From: Siccibacter colletis
Lineage (GTDB): Bacteria > Pseudomonadota > Gammaproteobacteria > Enterobacterales > Enterobacteriaceae
NCBI RefSeq assembly: GCF_000696575.1
Contig: NZ_JMSQ01000006.1
Coordinates: forward strand, 558,001 to 622,000
Direction of reading: 5' to 3'
DNA length: 64,000 nucleotides
Shown here piece by piece: positions 17,695-25,437 of the stretch; within the stretch, counting starts at the first letter, position 1; each line of letters opens with the position of its first letter. Below the pieces are notes generated by a model. The model was not told the origin of the DNA. It was given only the letters and a program-made list of their open reading frames with translations, and searched no databases. The position numbers and the translations under genes are program-made.

Positions 17695-19119
17695 TCAGCC
17701 CGCCGCTTTGCGCGACACGCTCTGCCCGGCATCGCGCGTCAGGCGCAGTGTATCCAGCAGCCCCACCAGACTCACCGCCGCAATAAACAGAAACGCAATG
17801 CGAAAGCTGATGCCGGGCATATTTTCCAGCCCCAGCCCGTCGCCGATCGCTTCTCCGAGGCGGATACCGGCAGTCCCCAGCGTAATCCCAAGCCCAATCG
17901 CCAGCTGTGTTGCGGTGCTGAACAGCGTGTTGGCATAGCTCATCTGGGCGGCGGGCACGTCGGCAAACGCCAGCGTGCTGATGCCGGTAAACTGCACCGA
18001 GCGAAATACGCCGCCCAGACCCAACACCAGCAGCACCAGCCAGGCCGGCGTCTGCGGCGTCAGCCAGGCGCAGGCCGCGAGCGCCACGACATTGAGAATA
18101 CCGTTGCCAATGAGCAGGCGCTTAAAACCCAGATGGCGGATCAGCGGCGTCGTGGCGGGTTTGATGACTAAATTGCCGACGAATACCGCCAGCACCAGCA
18201 GACCGGAATGGAAGGCATCCATGCCGAACCCCACCTGAAACAGCAGCGGCAGCAGGAAGGGCACGGCGCTGATAGAACAGCGGAACAGCGAGCCGCCGTA
18301 CATGGTTACCGCGAACGTGGGGATGCGCATGGCATCGAGGCGGATCATCGGGGCAGCTGCCCGCCGGAAGTGGCGCAGGGCAAAGATAAAGGCCGCGACG
18401 CTCAACACCAGCAGACCGATGAACAGCGGCAGGCTGAATCCCGGTGCGCCCGGTAGCTCCATCGCCCAGACGAGGCTAACCATCGCCAGCGCGGTGGCAA
18501 GAAAACCCGGCAGGTCAAAGCGGCGGCGCGACGCGTCGCGCACCTCGGGAATAATGCGCCACGCCAGCAGCATGGCAATCAGGCCAAGCGGCAGGTTAAT
18601 AAAGAAGATCCAGCGCCAGTCAGCATAGCTGGTAATGAATCCGCCCAGCGGCGGGCCGATTATTGGCGCAATCAACGCCGGCCAGGTCAGGGTCGCAATC
18701 GCCGTGATGAGGTGTTCCTTCGGCGTGGTGCGCAGCACCGCCAGACGGCCTACCGGCACCATCAACGCCCCGCCCGCGCCCTGCAGGACACGCATTGCCA
18801 CAAAGGTTTCGAGATTGGGTGCCAGCCCGCACAGTACCGAGGCGAGGGTAAAAATCGCCAGCGCCGTGGTGAACACCTGACGCGCGCCAAAGCGGTCGGC
18901 AATCCAGCCGCTGGCGGGGATCAGCACCGCCAGCGTCATCAGATAGGCACTGATACCGATATTCAGATCGACCGCATCCACCCCAAAGCTTTTCGCCATG
19001 TCGGGCAGGGCGGTGGCAATCACCGTGCCGTCGAGAAACTCCATAAAAAACGCGCCGGCCACCAGCAACGCGGCGGGTGAAAGGCCGCGTCGTGCCGTTT
19101 CGGTATCCTGTTCAGCCAT
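17695..19119 (-). CDS. DHA2-type major facilitator multidrug transporter
   Basis: A 474-residue inner-membrane antiporter of the 14-helix DHA2 (EmrB/QacA) group, expected to expel drugs or metabolites against protons. Motif C-like and family signatures are seen: FMEFLDGTVIATALPDMA in helix 1, GWIADRFGARQVF (motif A) after helix 2, and RVLQGAGGALMVPVGR near residue 112-127. It is similar in type to MdtD but stands alone, without a membrane-fusion partner. The substrate cannot be told from sequence. It converges on the isomerase and is divergent from azuC. Confidence 0.88.
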   Translation of the reverse strand: MAEQDTETARRGLSPAALLVAGAFFMEFLDGTVIATALPDMAKSFGVDAVDLNIGISAYLMTLAVLIPASGWIADRFGARQVFTTALAIFTLASVLCGLAPNLETFVAMRVLQGAGGALMVPVGRLAVLRTTPKEHLITAIATLTWPALIAPIIGPPLGGFITSYADWRWIFFINLPLGLIAMLLAWRIIPEVRDASRRRFDLPGFLATALAMVSLVWAMELPGAPGFSLPLFIGLLVLSVAAFIFALRHFRRAAAPMIRLDAMRIPTFAVTMYGGSLFRCSISAVPFLLPLLFQVGFGMDAFHSGLLVLAVFVGNLVIKPATTPLIRHLGFKRLLIGNGILNVVALAACAWLTPQTPAWLVLLVLGLGGVFRSVQFTGISTLAFADVPAAQMSYANTLFSTATQLAIGLGITLGTAGIRLGEAIGDGLGLENMPGISFRIAFLFIAAVSLVGLLDTLRLTRDAGQSVSRKAAG

Positions 19120-19224
19120 AAAAGAAACGCCATTTTAAAAAAGTTTTCAGAAAGTATAGCGCGCTAACTTACGGATTCGTAAGACATTTATTTAACATTT
19201 GCCTGCTATTTTTTAACCAATTTA

Positions 19225-19240
19225 TGTGACGCGCATCACA
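19225..19240 (+). promoter_or_regulatory. Consensus CRP site in front of azuC
   Basis: TGTGACGCGCATCACA fits TGTGA-N6-TCACA at all ten specified positions. It lies 80-95 bases before the AzuC start codon, in an AT-rich 200-base gap shared with the divergent DHA2 gene. A second partial half-site (tttttgtgatgg) follows at 19251. AzuCR responds to carbon source in E. coli, consistent with CRP control; activation or repression cannot be read from the site alone. Confidence 0.8.
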
Positions 19241-19319
19241 TAACTGTTGATTTTTGTGATGGAGGTCATATTATAAGCGCATCGCAAAACATCATCTGCA
19301 CACATACACTGGAGTTATC

Positions 19320-19403
19320 ATGAAACTGCGCAAAATCCTGAAAAGCATGTTTGAAAACTACTGCAAAACTTTCAAAGATGTGCCGCCAGGCGCGATGTTC
19401 TGA
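19320..19403 (+). CDS. azuC: Small membrane-associated protein AzuC
   Basis: A 27-residue reading frame, easily missed by gene finders, that begins MKLRKILKSMFENYCKTF and goes on through KDVPPG to a Met-Phe end. As I recall E. coli AzuC it differs only at residue 12 (Glu for Asn), near residue 25 (Ala for Asn) and in lacking the last Arg. The first half is a basic amphipathic helix, consistent with membrane association. In E. coli AzuC binds the aerobic glycerol-3-phosphate dehydrogenase GlpD. SD gga(gtt) lies 7-8 bases before the ATG. Its place between ftnA and yecJ/ftnB matches E. coli. Confidence 0.93.
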   Translation: MKLRKILKSMFENYCKTFKDVPPGAMF

Positions 19404-19404
19404 T

Positions 19405-19432
19405 AAAAAAACCTGCTGCGGCAGGTTTTTTT
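19405..19432 (+). terminator. Terminator of AzuCR
   Basis: AAAACCTGC / GCAGGTTTT with a TGCG loop and a run of seven T, starting two bases after the azuC stop. Confidence 0.92.
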
Positions 19433-19499
19433 ATAGCTGCAATTTGTTGCGGCTTCGGCCCTCGGGTACTATTGCCGCTCGCAATATAAGGAGAAGAGT

Positions 19500-19748
19500 A
19501 TGTCCCAGGTTTTGAGCGCCGATGAAGAGCTGGTATCTGACGTTGTCGCCTGTCAGTTAGTGATTAAACAGATCCTCGATGTCATCGACGTGATCGCACC
19601 GGTCGAAGTGCGTGAGAAGATGGCCAATCAGCTGAAGGCAATCGACTTCTCCTCCAGCCCGGCGGCCGATCCGGTTACCGTGCGCGCCGTGCAAAAAGCG
19701 GTAGCGCTGATTGAGCTGAAGTTCACCCCGCAGAACGAAGCCCACTGA
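19500..19748 (+). CDS. yecJ: Small conserved protein YecJ
   Basis: An 82-residue cytoplasmic protein matching E. coli YecJ (DUF2766) in length and in the central [20 protein letters not shown]. It is probably all-helical; no function is established. SD aaggag lies 6-7 bases before the ATG. The position next to azuC and before ftnB is conserved. Confidence 0.9.
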   Translation: MSQVLSADEELVSDVVACQLVIKQILDVIDVIAPVEVREKMANQLKAIDFSSSPAADPVTVRAVQKAVALIELKFTPQNEAH

Positions 19749-19789
19749 TCGGTTTTCCCCTCGCCCCATCGCGGCGCGAGGGGAAGCAG

Positions 19790-21133
19790 TCAGAATAATA
19801 CCTGCACCAACAGGTAACTCACCACGCAGGCGCTACTTACGCCAATCAGCCCCGGTATGATGAAGCTGTGGTTGAGGATAAATCGGCCGATGCGCGTGGT
19901 GCCCGAGCGGTCAAAACCGATGCAGGCCAGATCGCTGGGATAGGTCGGCAGGATAAAATAGCCGTACGATGCGGGAAAGAAAGCCAGCAGCATCTTCGGT
20001 TCTACCCCGAGCAGCAAACCCATCGGCGCGACCGCCGTGAGTGCCGCCGCCTGGCTGTTCACCAGCTTGGACACCAGAAACAGCACCAGCGCATAGGTCC
20101 AGGGATGGGTTCTTACCACCCCCTGCAGCGCCATTTTCAGTTCATCAAGGTGAGCCTGAAAGAAGGTATCGCTCATCCACGCCACGCCAAATACCGAAAA
20201 AATCGCCACCATCCCGGCCTTAAACACCGCGCTGTCAGAGATTGCCGCCGGTTTCACTTTACAGCTCATCAGAATTAGCGCCCCGGCAATTAGCATCAGC
20301 ATCTGAATCACCAGGTTCATCGACAGCGGTTTAAGCGCCCCTTTGATCTCAAACGCCGGACGCAGTGCCGGAATGGAACCGAGCAGCACCACCACCAGAA
20401 TCGCGGCAAAGAAGATCCAGGTGGACCACCAGGCCTCACGCGGAAAGCGCTGGCTCAGTAGGGTATCGGTACTGCCGTACACGTATTCCCGCTGCTGCGG
20501 ATCGGCAATTTTTGCCTGGAACACGGCATCATCGGCTAACTCCTTGCCGCGCCTCAGGCTCCACAGCGCGGCGATGAGCACCCCGGTCAACGAGGCCGGT
20601 ACCGACACTGCCAGAATCTGTAATATCCCCCACGCCTGGCCGACACCGTGCCCGGCGGCCAGAATCGAGACCAGCGAGACCACCGCCACCGAAACCGGTG
20701 AGGCGGTGATCGCCATCTGGGAGGCAATGGACGATACCGCCATCGGCCGTTCGGGACGTATCCCTTTTTTCAGGGCGATGTCCGCGATAATGGGAAACAT
20801 GGTGTAGACCACATGCCCGGTCCCGCACAGGAAGGTGAGCGTCCAGGTGGTAAAGGGGGCCAGCAGGGTGATGTGCTGAGGATGGCGACGCAGCAGGCGC
20901 TCGGCGAACTGCATCATCACGTTTAACCCGCCTGCGGACTGGAGCGTGGCGGCGCAGCCGATGACCGCCAGGATGGTCAGCATCACGTCAACCGGAGGTT
21001 TGCCCGGCTCCAGGCCGAAGATAAAGCTAAGAATAAAAAGGCCAATACCGCTGATGAGCCCCAGTCCCATACCGCCGAAGCGCGTTCCCAGCAGCAGACA
21101 GAGAATAATGACGATAAATTCAATGACGATCAT
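19790..21133 (-). CDS. Anaerobic C4-dicarboxylate transporter, DcuA/DcuB family
   Basis: A 447-residue inner-membrane carrier closest in my recollection to DcuB (446 residues), which exchanges fumarate for succinate in fumarate respiration. About 10-12 hydrophobic segments are seen, with family blocks PGKPPVDVMLTILAVI, FLCGTGHVVYTMFPI, ASPVSVAVVSLVSIL and YFILPTYPSDLACIGFDRSG. E. coli dcuB sits beside fumB elsewhere, so this is a relocated or extra paralogue; I leave the symbol blank. I see no clear FNR or DcuR site upstream. Confidence 0.9.
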   Translation of the reverse strand: MIVIEFIVIILCLLLGTRFGGMGLGLISGIGLFILSFIFGLEPGKPPVDVMLTILAVIGCAATLQSAGGLNVMMQFAERLLRRHPQHITLLAPFTTWTLTFLCGTGHVVYTMFPIIADIALKKGIRPERPMAVSSIASQMAITASPVSVAVVSLVSILAAGHGVGQAWGILQILAVSVPASLTGVLIAALWSLRRGKELADDAVFQAKIADPQQREYVYGSTDTLLSQRFPREAWWSTWIFFAAILVVVLLGSIPALRPAFEIKGALKPLSMNLVIQMLMLIAGALILMSCKVKPAAISDSAVFKAGMVAIFSVFGVAWMSDTFFQAHLDELKMALQGVVRTHPWTYALVLFLVSKLVNSQAAALTAVAPMGLLLGVEPKMLLAFFPASYGYFILPTYPSDLACIGFDRSGTTRIGRFILNHSFIIPGLIGVSSACVVSYLLVQVLF

Positions 21134-21439
21134 GACAATCCCTTAATGAAAAGAAGGTTATTGCGAGCATCATGACAAATTTTCGCCGCCTGCTTTGCGA
21201 GCGGGATCGGGTTTATAAAATGCTGTAAAAGCAATCACTTAATAACTTAATTTTAACATTTTCTGATAACCACCTCCCATAGCATGACCGCCAGGCGTCG
21301 CGGCTCAGTGCATCCGCCACGCATTTCCGTGACCGCGCCGCGATTTTTAACCCACGCTGCTTTCACCCCTGTTTACACTTCGTAACAATAAGCCCCTCTT
21401 ATCATTGATGGTGTGAATGATGCTGTACCGGAGCGGTTT
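21134..21439. promoter_or_regulatory. Divergent intergenic region, Dcu-type carrier and alginate-lyase-like gene
   Basis: About 305 bases. AT-rich near 21210-21270 and otherwise featureless to the eye; it must hold promoters for both divergent genes. No convincing FNR (TTGAT-N4-ATCAA) or CRP site was found. Confidence 0.4.
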
Positions 21440-22591
21440 ATGATGCTGTACACGCTGGACAGTTCCTGCCTGGAGCGCGCCCGACGCGCCCTGAGCCGTG
21501 GGAGTCACCCGTTAAGCGCGGCGCTGGAACAACTGCGGGTGGATGCCGATCGCATCTGCCGTACGCCGCCGGAAAGCGTGGTGATGAAACTGGCCGCTGC
21601 CCCCGGCGGGGATGCACACGATTACTACAGTCTCGCCCCCGATGCCTGGCCTTCCTTATTACGGGGCGACAAACCCTGCTGGCAGCGGCGCGAGGGCATG
21701 CTCAATCCTGACGCCGAAAGCGACACGTTTGATGCCGCACGTCTCACCCGCATGGCGAACCGCTGCCTGACGCTGGGCGCTGCCTGGTATTTTACCCGCC
21801 AGCGCGTTTACGCTCAGGCTGCCGCAGAACAGATCCGCTGCTGGTTTATCGACCGGGAAACCCGGATGCGTCCTCACCTTAACTTCGGCCATGCTGTTCC
21901 CGGCGAGCTGGTTGGGCAGGGGAGCGGGCTGAGCGAGACGCAGCCGCTTTGGATGGTGATGGATACGCTGGGGCTGATTGCCAACTCCGGGGTGCTGGAT
22001 GACGAGGATGTCGGCGCGCTGCGCCAGTGGTTCGCGGCCTTCAGCCACTGGATGTTTCATACCGACATCGGCTTTGAGGGTTACGCGTGGCACGACTGGC
22101 GCGGCACGGCGCATGATGCGCAGCGCGTCGCTTTTTTGCTGTTTTGTCACGATTTCCCGCTGGCGCGGCGTGTGATCCAGCATGGTCTGACCCTGCGGCT
22201 GGCGGGCCAGTTCGATCGCGACGGGCGTCAGGCCGCCGCGCTGGACGGCGATCACCCTTTCCGCGCTGCGCTGCATAATCTTGATGCCCATCTGCGGCTT
22301 AATCGCTATGCCGAACCGCTGGATATCGACCGCTGGCAGTCGGTAACTCACGCAGGGCGGCTGCGGGCCGGGCTGGATTATCTGCTGCCGTTTGTGCTTG
22401 AACCGGAACTGTGGCCGTGGCGCGACGGTGTCGATCGTGATGATGAAACGCTGCTGCGGGTGCTGCTGCAGGCAGTGCGGGGATACGGGACGGGAGCGGA
22501 GCGGTATTGCGATGCGCTGGCGGCGCTGCCGCCGACGCAGACTGCCCGCCGGGAATGGTTACTCTGGTATCCCGGCGAGCGTGGGCGTTAG
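21440..22591 (+). CDS. Alginate_lyase-family protein, apparently cytoplasmic
   Basis: A 383-residue protein with the alpha-toroid Alginate_lyase (PL5-like) domain. The family block is clear at about 52-160: DYYSLAPDAWP, then a Leu/Arg stretch ending in LNPDAES, RMANRCLTLGAAWYFTRQRVYA, and CWFIDRETRMRPHLNFGHAVPG. ATG 21440 is chosen because GGAG lies 6 bases upstream; a GTG nine codons earlier is also in frame. No signal peptide is present, although true alginate lyases are exported. Where PL5 enzymes have the catalytic NNH-Y region, this protein reads FEGYAWHDWRGTAHD, so activity and substrate are doubtful. It overlaps convergent ftnB by four bases. Confidence 0.8.
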   Translation: MMLYTLDSSCLERARRALSRGSHPLSAALEQLRVDADRICRTPPESVVMKLAAAPGGDAHDYYSLAPDAWPSLLRGDKPCWQRREGMLNPDAESDTFDAARLTRMANRCLTLGAAWYFTRQRVYAQAAAEQIRCWFIDRETRMRPHLNFGHAVPGELVGQGSGLSETQPLWMVMDTLGLIANSGVLDDEDVGALRQWFAAFSHWMFHTDIGFEGYAWHDWRGTAHDAQRVAFLLFCHDFPLARRVIQHGLTLRLAGQFDRDGRQAAALDGDHPFRAALHNLDAHLRLNRYAEPLDIDRWQSVTHAGRLRAGLDYLLPFVLEPELWPWRDGVDRDDETLLRVLLQAVRGYGTGAERYCDALAALPPTQTARREWLLWYPGERGR

Positions 22592-23091
22592 TGCAGGTTA
22601 GAGGTGAAGATCGGCAGCAGCGATTTGTCGGTCTGTTCCATGCCCAGACCGGCTTCATTCGCTTTGCGCACTTCTTCAAGCAGCGTGTTAACCAGCAATC
22701 CCTCTTCCTGCTGCATCTCTTCCAGCTCGCGCAGGAAGGTCAGGGTTTCAAGATCGTCAGCGTTTTCTGCTTCATGTGCCAGGCGGGACAGGGTTGTCAG
22801 ACGCAGCTGACAATCCTGCAGCGTCTGGATGTAGATCTCTTCCAGCGAGGTGCAGGCGCTGTTTGGTGTTTCGCTCATGCGTACCACCGGCATGGCGCCG
22901 GCATGCTTCATGAAATCAAAGACGCGCATCATCTGCGTCACGTTGCCCTGCGCCTGATGGCGTAAAAACAGGGCGCTACTGTTAAAGCGGTGCGCTGCGC
23001 ACCACTCGCTCAGCTGAAGGTAAAGGTTAGAAGAGTAAAACTCGCGATTTATCTGAGCGTTAAGCTTTTGTGCCACACCAGCGACTCTCAT
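22588..23091 (-). CDS. ftnB: Ferritin-like protein FtnB
   Basis: A ferritin-fold protein of 167 residues from ATG 23091 (SD aagga), matching E. coli FtnB. It lacks the ferroxidase ligands of FtnA: positions 50 and 53 are Asn and Gln (QGNVTQMM), as in other FtnB proteins, so it probably does not oxidise and store iron like FtnA. In Salmonella FtnB helps repair oxidised iron-sulphur clusters and is FNR-activated. Its stop overlaps the end of the convergent alginate-lyase-like gene. Confidence 0.92.
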   Translation of the reverse strand: MRVAGVAQKLNAQINREFYSSNLYLQLSEWCAAHRFNSSALFLRHQAQGNVTQMMRVFDFMKHAGAMPVVRMSETPNSACTSLEEIYIQTLQDCQLRLTTLSRLAHEAENADDLETLTFLRELEEMQQEEGLLVNTLLEEVRKANEAGLGMEQTDKSLLPIFTSNLH

Positions 23092-23565
23092 CGTAATTTC
23101 CTTATTTTGCATGCCAGGAGACAGGCGCACATTTCCGGTGCATCAGACCAGGCAATAAGTCGGATGCACATTTCGCGCCATAAAAGGGTGATAAAATAAA
23201 GTGTAGATACTCTTCATTAAAAACACGCAGAGAAATTAAAATATTTTTCTGCGCGCTCAATTAATCATACGTGGGGAAATTTACCTTAAGAATAATCTTA
23301 ATAAAAGAGCGGGAGTGCAACGCTTTGTCATTAAAAGTAGGTAAATTCTTAAAGTTAAGTTTTGTAATATACTGATATATATGCTTATTTATCCGAATGG
23401 ATGACTGGATATGAAAATTTTTATTTATAAAGATATATCCTCATATTAACCGCGTAATAAGCAGAAAATATATTTTTAGCGCTTCGCTTGTTAATATTTT
23501 AGCAGCAGTTAATTAATAAAGCCTCTGGCTAAAACTATACTTTAATTTTCAACTCGGGAGGCCTG
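23092..23565. promoter_or_regulatory. AT-rich divergent region with a sigma-S type -10 before the cupin gene
   Basis: About 470 bases without a gene, strongly AT-rich, between divergent ftnB and the cupin gene. At 23535-23541 CTATACT followed by TTAA matches the extended -10 favoured by sigma-S, about 25 bases before the cupin start. No -35 is obvious, as usual for such promoters. The AT-rich block is a likely H-NS target, which is inference. Confidence 0.45.
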
Positions 23566-24078
23566 ATGACGATATCATGCGCAACGCACCTTTTATCTGA
23601 ACCCTGCGGCGGGGTGCCCAATAATGCACTGCCCCTGATGCTGTATCCCGGTATTGCCGCCGCGGCAACCGGTGATATCGCTGACTGGTTTGAGCAGCGT
23701 TTCGACACTAACGGCTGGCCGCCGCGCTGGCGTTATCCGGTATTCACCTATACCCACTTTCACTCTAACACCCATGAAGTGCTGGGGATCTATCAGGGCT
23801 CGGCAGAGATCCAGTTTGGTGGCGAAGCGGGGCCGGTGATCGCCGTCAGCAAAGGTGATGCCGTGTTGATCCCGGCAGGCGTGGGCCATAAGCAGATTAC
23901 CGCCAGCAAAGATTTCATGGCGGTCGGGGCTTACCCGGCGGGATTTTCGCCAGACAAATGTCTCGACCAGCCGGAAAAACTGACGGAAACGCAGCGTAAC
24001 GTGGCTGAGGTACCGCGTCCGGGGAGCGATCCGCTGTTTGGTGAGGAGGGTGGTATCAACAGCTACTGGACGCCTTGA
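23566..24078 (+). CDS. YjlB-type cupin protein
   Basis: A 170-residue single-domain cupin. The first cupin motif is THFHSNTHEVLGIYQG (about 63-78) with likely metal ligands His64/His66/His70 or Glu71, and the second is GDAVLIPAGVGHKQI with His108. It resembles the YjlB-like family, whose role is unknown. It has a strong SD (gggagg) 5 bases before ATG and a sigma-S type -10 just upstream. It precedes araF but is separated from it by a 270-base gap with an inverted repeat, so it is not part of the ara operon. Confidence 0.85.
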   Translation: MTISCATHLLSEPCGGVPNNALPLMLYPGIAAAATGDIADWFEQRFDTNGWPPRWRYPVFTYTHFHSNTHEVLGIYQGSAEIQFGGEAGPVIAVSKGDAVLIPAGVGHKQITASKDFMAVGAYPAGFSPDKCLDQPEKLTETQRNVAEVPRPGSDPLFGEEGGINSYWTP

Positions 24079-24150
24079 GTGAGAATATGGAGATAATGGC
24101 TGACGCCAGTTTTAATCATCATACATATACAGTCTGATTTATGCCTTAAT

Positions 24151-24188
24151 CCGCTGAATTTATGTACACATTTACTGTAATTCAGCGG
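24151..24188. repeat. Inverted repeat between the cupin gene and araF
   Basis: CCGCTGAATT (24151-24160) and AATTCAGCGG (24179-24188) are a perfect 10-bp inverted repeat with an 18-base loop. There is no T-run after it, so it may be an operator or an end structure for the cupin mRNA rather than a terminator. Confidence 0.6.
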
Positions 24189-24348
24189 TGTGATGTTGCT
24201 CTCCTATGGATTTTTAATTTCCCGCTACAACTATCTCCAGCAACGGTGCCGCCACCCTGTGCGGCGCTAATGCCTTGTTTTCGGTCCGATTAATCATTCG
24301 CAGTGCGTTTTTACCCTGCACAAAAGCAAGCACAAGCTGGAGCATACC
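24189..24348 (+). promoter_or_regulatory. araFGH promoter region
   Basis: Upstream of araF. In E. coli this promoter needs AraC-arabinose and CRP. Here TATGGATTTTT at 24205-24215 resembles one arm of an AraC half-site in reverse orientation, and gtgtgatgttgctctcc (24188 on) resembles one arm of a CRP site. Both are partial matches. Confidence 0.4.
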
Positions 24349-25338
24349 ATGCACAAATTCACTAAAGCGCTGGCAGCCATAGGTCTGGCTGCGGTTATGT
24401 CACAATCCGCTATCGCGGAAACAATGAAACTCGGTTTTCTGGTGAAGCAGCCAGAAGAACCCTGGTTCCAGACCGAATGGAAATTCGCCGATAAAGCCGG
24501 AAAAGATCTGGGCTTCGAAGTGATAAAAATTGCCGTGCCTGACGGTGAAAAAACCCTGAACGCCATCGACAGCCTGGCAGCCAGCGGCGTGAAAGGTTTT
24601 GTTATCTGTACGCCCGACCCGAAACTTGGCTCCGCCATTGTCGCAAAAGCCCGCGGATACGACATGAAAGTGATCGCCGTGGATGACCAGTTTGTCACGG
24701 CAAAAGGCAAACCGATGGAAACCGTGCCGCTGGTGATGATGGCCGCCACCAAAATTGGCGAGCGCCAGGGGCAGGAACTCTATAAAGAGATGCAGAAGCG
24801 CGGCTGGGATGTGAAAGAGACCGCCGTGATGGCAATTACCGCTGATGAACTCGATACCGCCCGTCGCCGCACCTCCGGCTCAATGGACGCGCTGAAGGCC
24901 GCTGGCTTCCCGCAAAAACAGATCTATAAAGTTCCCACCAAATCTAATGACATCCCCGGTGCCTTTGATGCCGCTAACTCCATGCTGGTTCAGCACCCGG
25001 AAGTGAAGCACTGGCTGGTGGTCGGCATGAACGACAACACCGTGCTCGGCGGCGTGCGCGCGACGGAAGGGCAGGGCTTCAAAGCCGCTGACGTCATCGG
25101 GATCGGCATTAACGGCGTGGATGCGGTCAGCGAACTGTCGAAAGGCCAGGCGACCGGCTTCTACGGCTCGCTGCTGCCAAGCCCGGACGTGCACGGCTAC
25201 AAGTCCAGCGAAATGCTGTTTAACTGGGTGACCAAAGACGTTGAACCGCCAAAATTCACCGAAGTGACCGATGTGGTGCTCATCACCCGCGACAACTTCA
25301 AAGAGGAACTGGCGAAGAAAGGCCTCGGCGGCAAGTAA
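24349..25338 (+). CDS. araF: L-arabinose periplasmic binding protein AraF
   Basis: High-affinity L-arabinose receptor of the AraFGH importer. The 329 residues are close to identical to E. coli AraF, with a signal peptide (1-23, ending SQSAIA) and the mature start ETMKLGFLVKQPEEPWF. Ligand-binding Lys, Trp and Arg residues in this first block and in ARRRTSGSMDA are kept. A hairpin after the gene probably sets its higher expression over araGH. Confidence 0.97.
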   Translation: MHKFTKALAAIGLAAVMSQSAIAETMKLGFLVKQPEEPWFQTEWKFADKAGKDLGFEVIKIAVPDGEKTLNAIDSLAASGVKGFVICTPDPKLGSAIVAKARGYDMKVIAVDDQFVTAKGKPMETVPLVMMAATKIGERQGQELYKEMQKRGWDVKETAVMAITADELDTARRRTSGSMDALKAAGFPQKQIYKVPTKSNDIPGAFDAANSMLVQHPEVKHWLVVGMNDNTVLGGVRATEGQGFKAADVIGIGINGVDAVSELSKGQATGFYGSLLPSPDVHGYKSSEMLFNWVTKDVEPPKFTEVTDVVLITRDNFKEELAKKGLGGK

Positions 25339-25374
25339 CGCGCCGGTGATCCGCCCCTTTGCGGAGGGGCTGTT

Positions 25375-25391
25375 GCGGCGCCACGCGCCGC
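25375..25391 (+). terminator. Hairpin between araF and araG
   Basis: GCGGCG (25375-25380) pairs with CGCCGC (25386-25391), followed by TTTGCTTT; a second hairpin (cccct / agggg, 25354-25368) lies just upstream. Such structures often protect or attenuate a binding-protein mRNA. Confidence 0.6.
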
Positions 25392-25437
25392 TTTGCTTTC
25401 TGACAACACCACTCCTTTACTGGATGCGGGAGACGTT

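Larger units (their letters stand above)
19280..19432 (+). ncRNA. azuCR: AzuCR dual-function RNA (5' end approximate)
   Basis: In E. coli the short transcript carrying AzuC also acts as a base-pairing small RNA on metabolic mRNAs. Here the same arrangement is present: the small coding region at 19320-19403 followed within two bases by a strong terminator. The 5' end is only estimated, and I cannot judge whether the pairing region is conserved. Confidence 0.65.

Noticed and set aside
22588-23091. Loss of ferroxidase residues in FtnB as a mutation
   Set aside because: Absence of Glu50 and His53 is normal for FtnB proteins, including that of E. coli.
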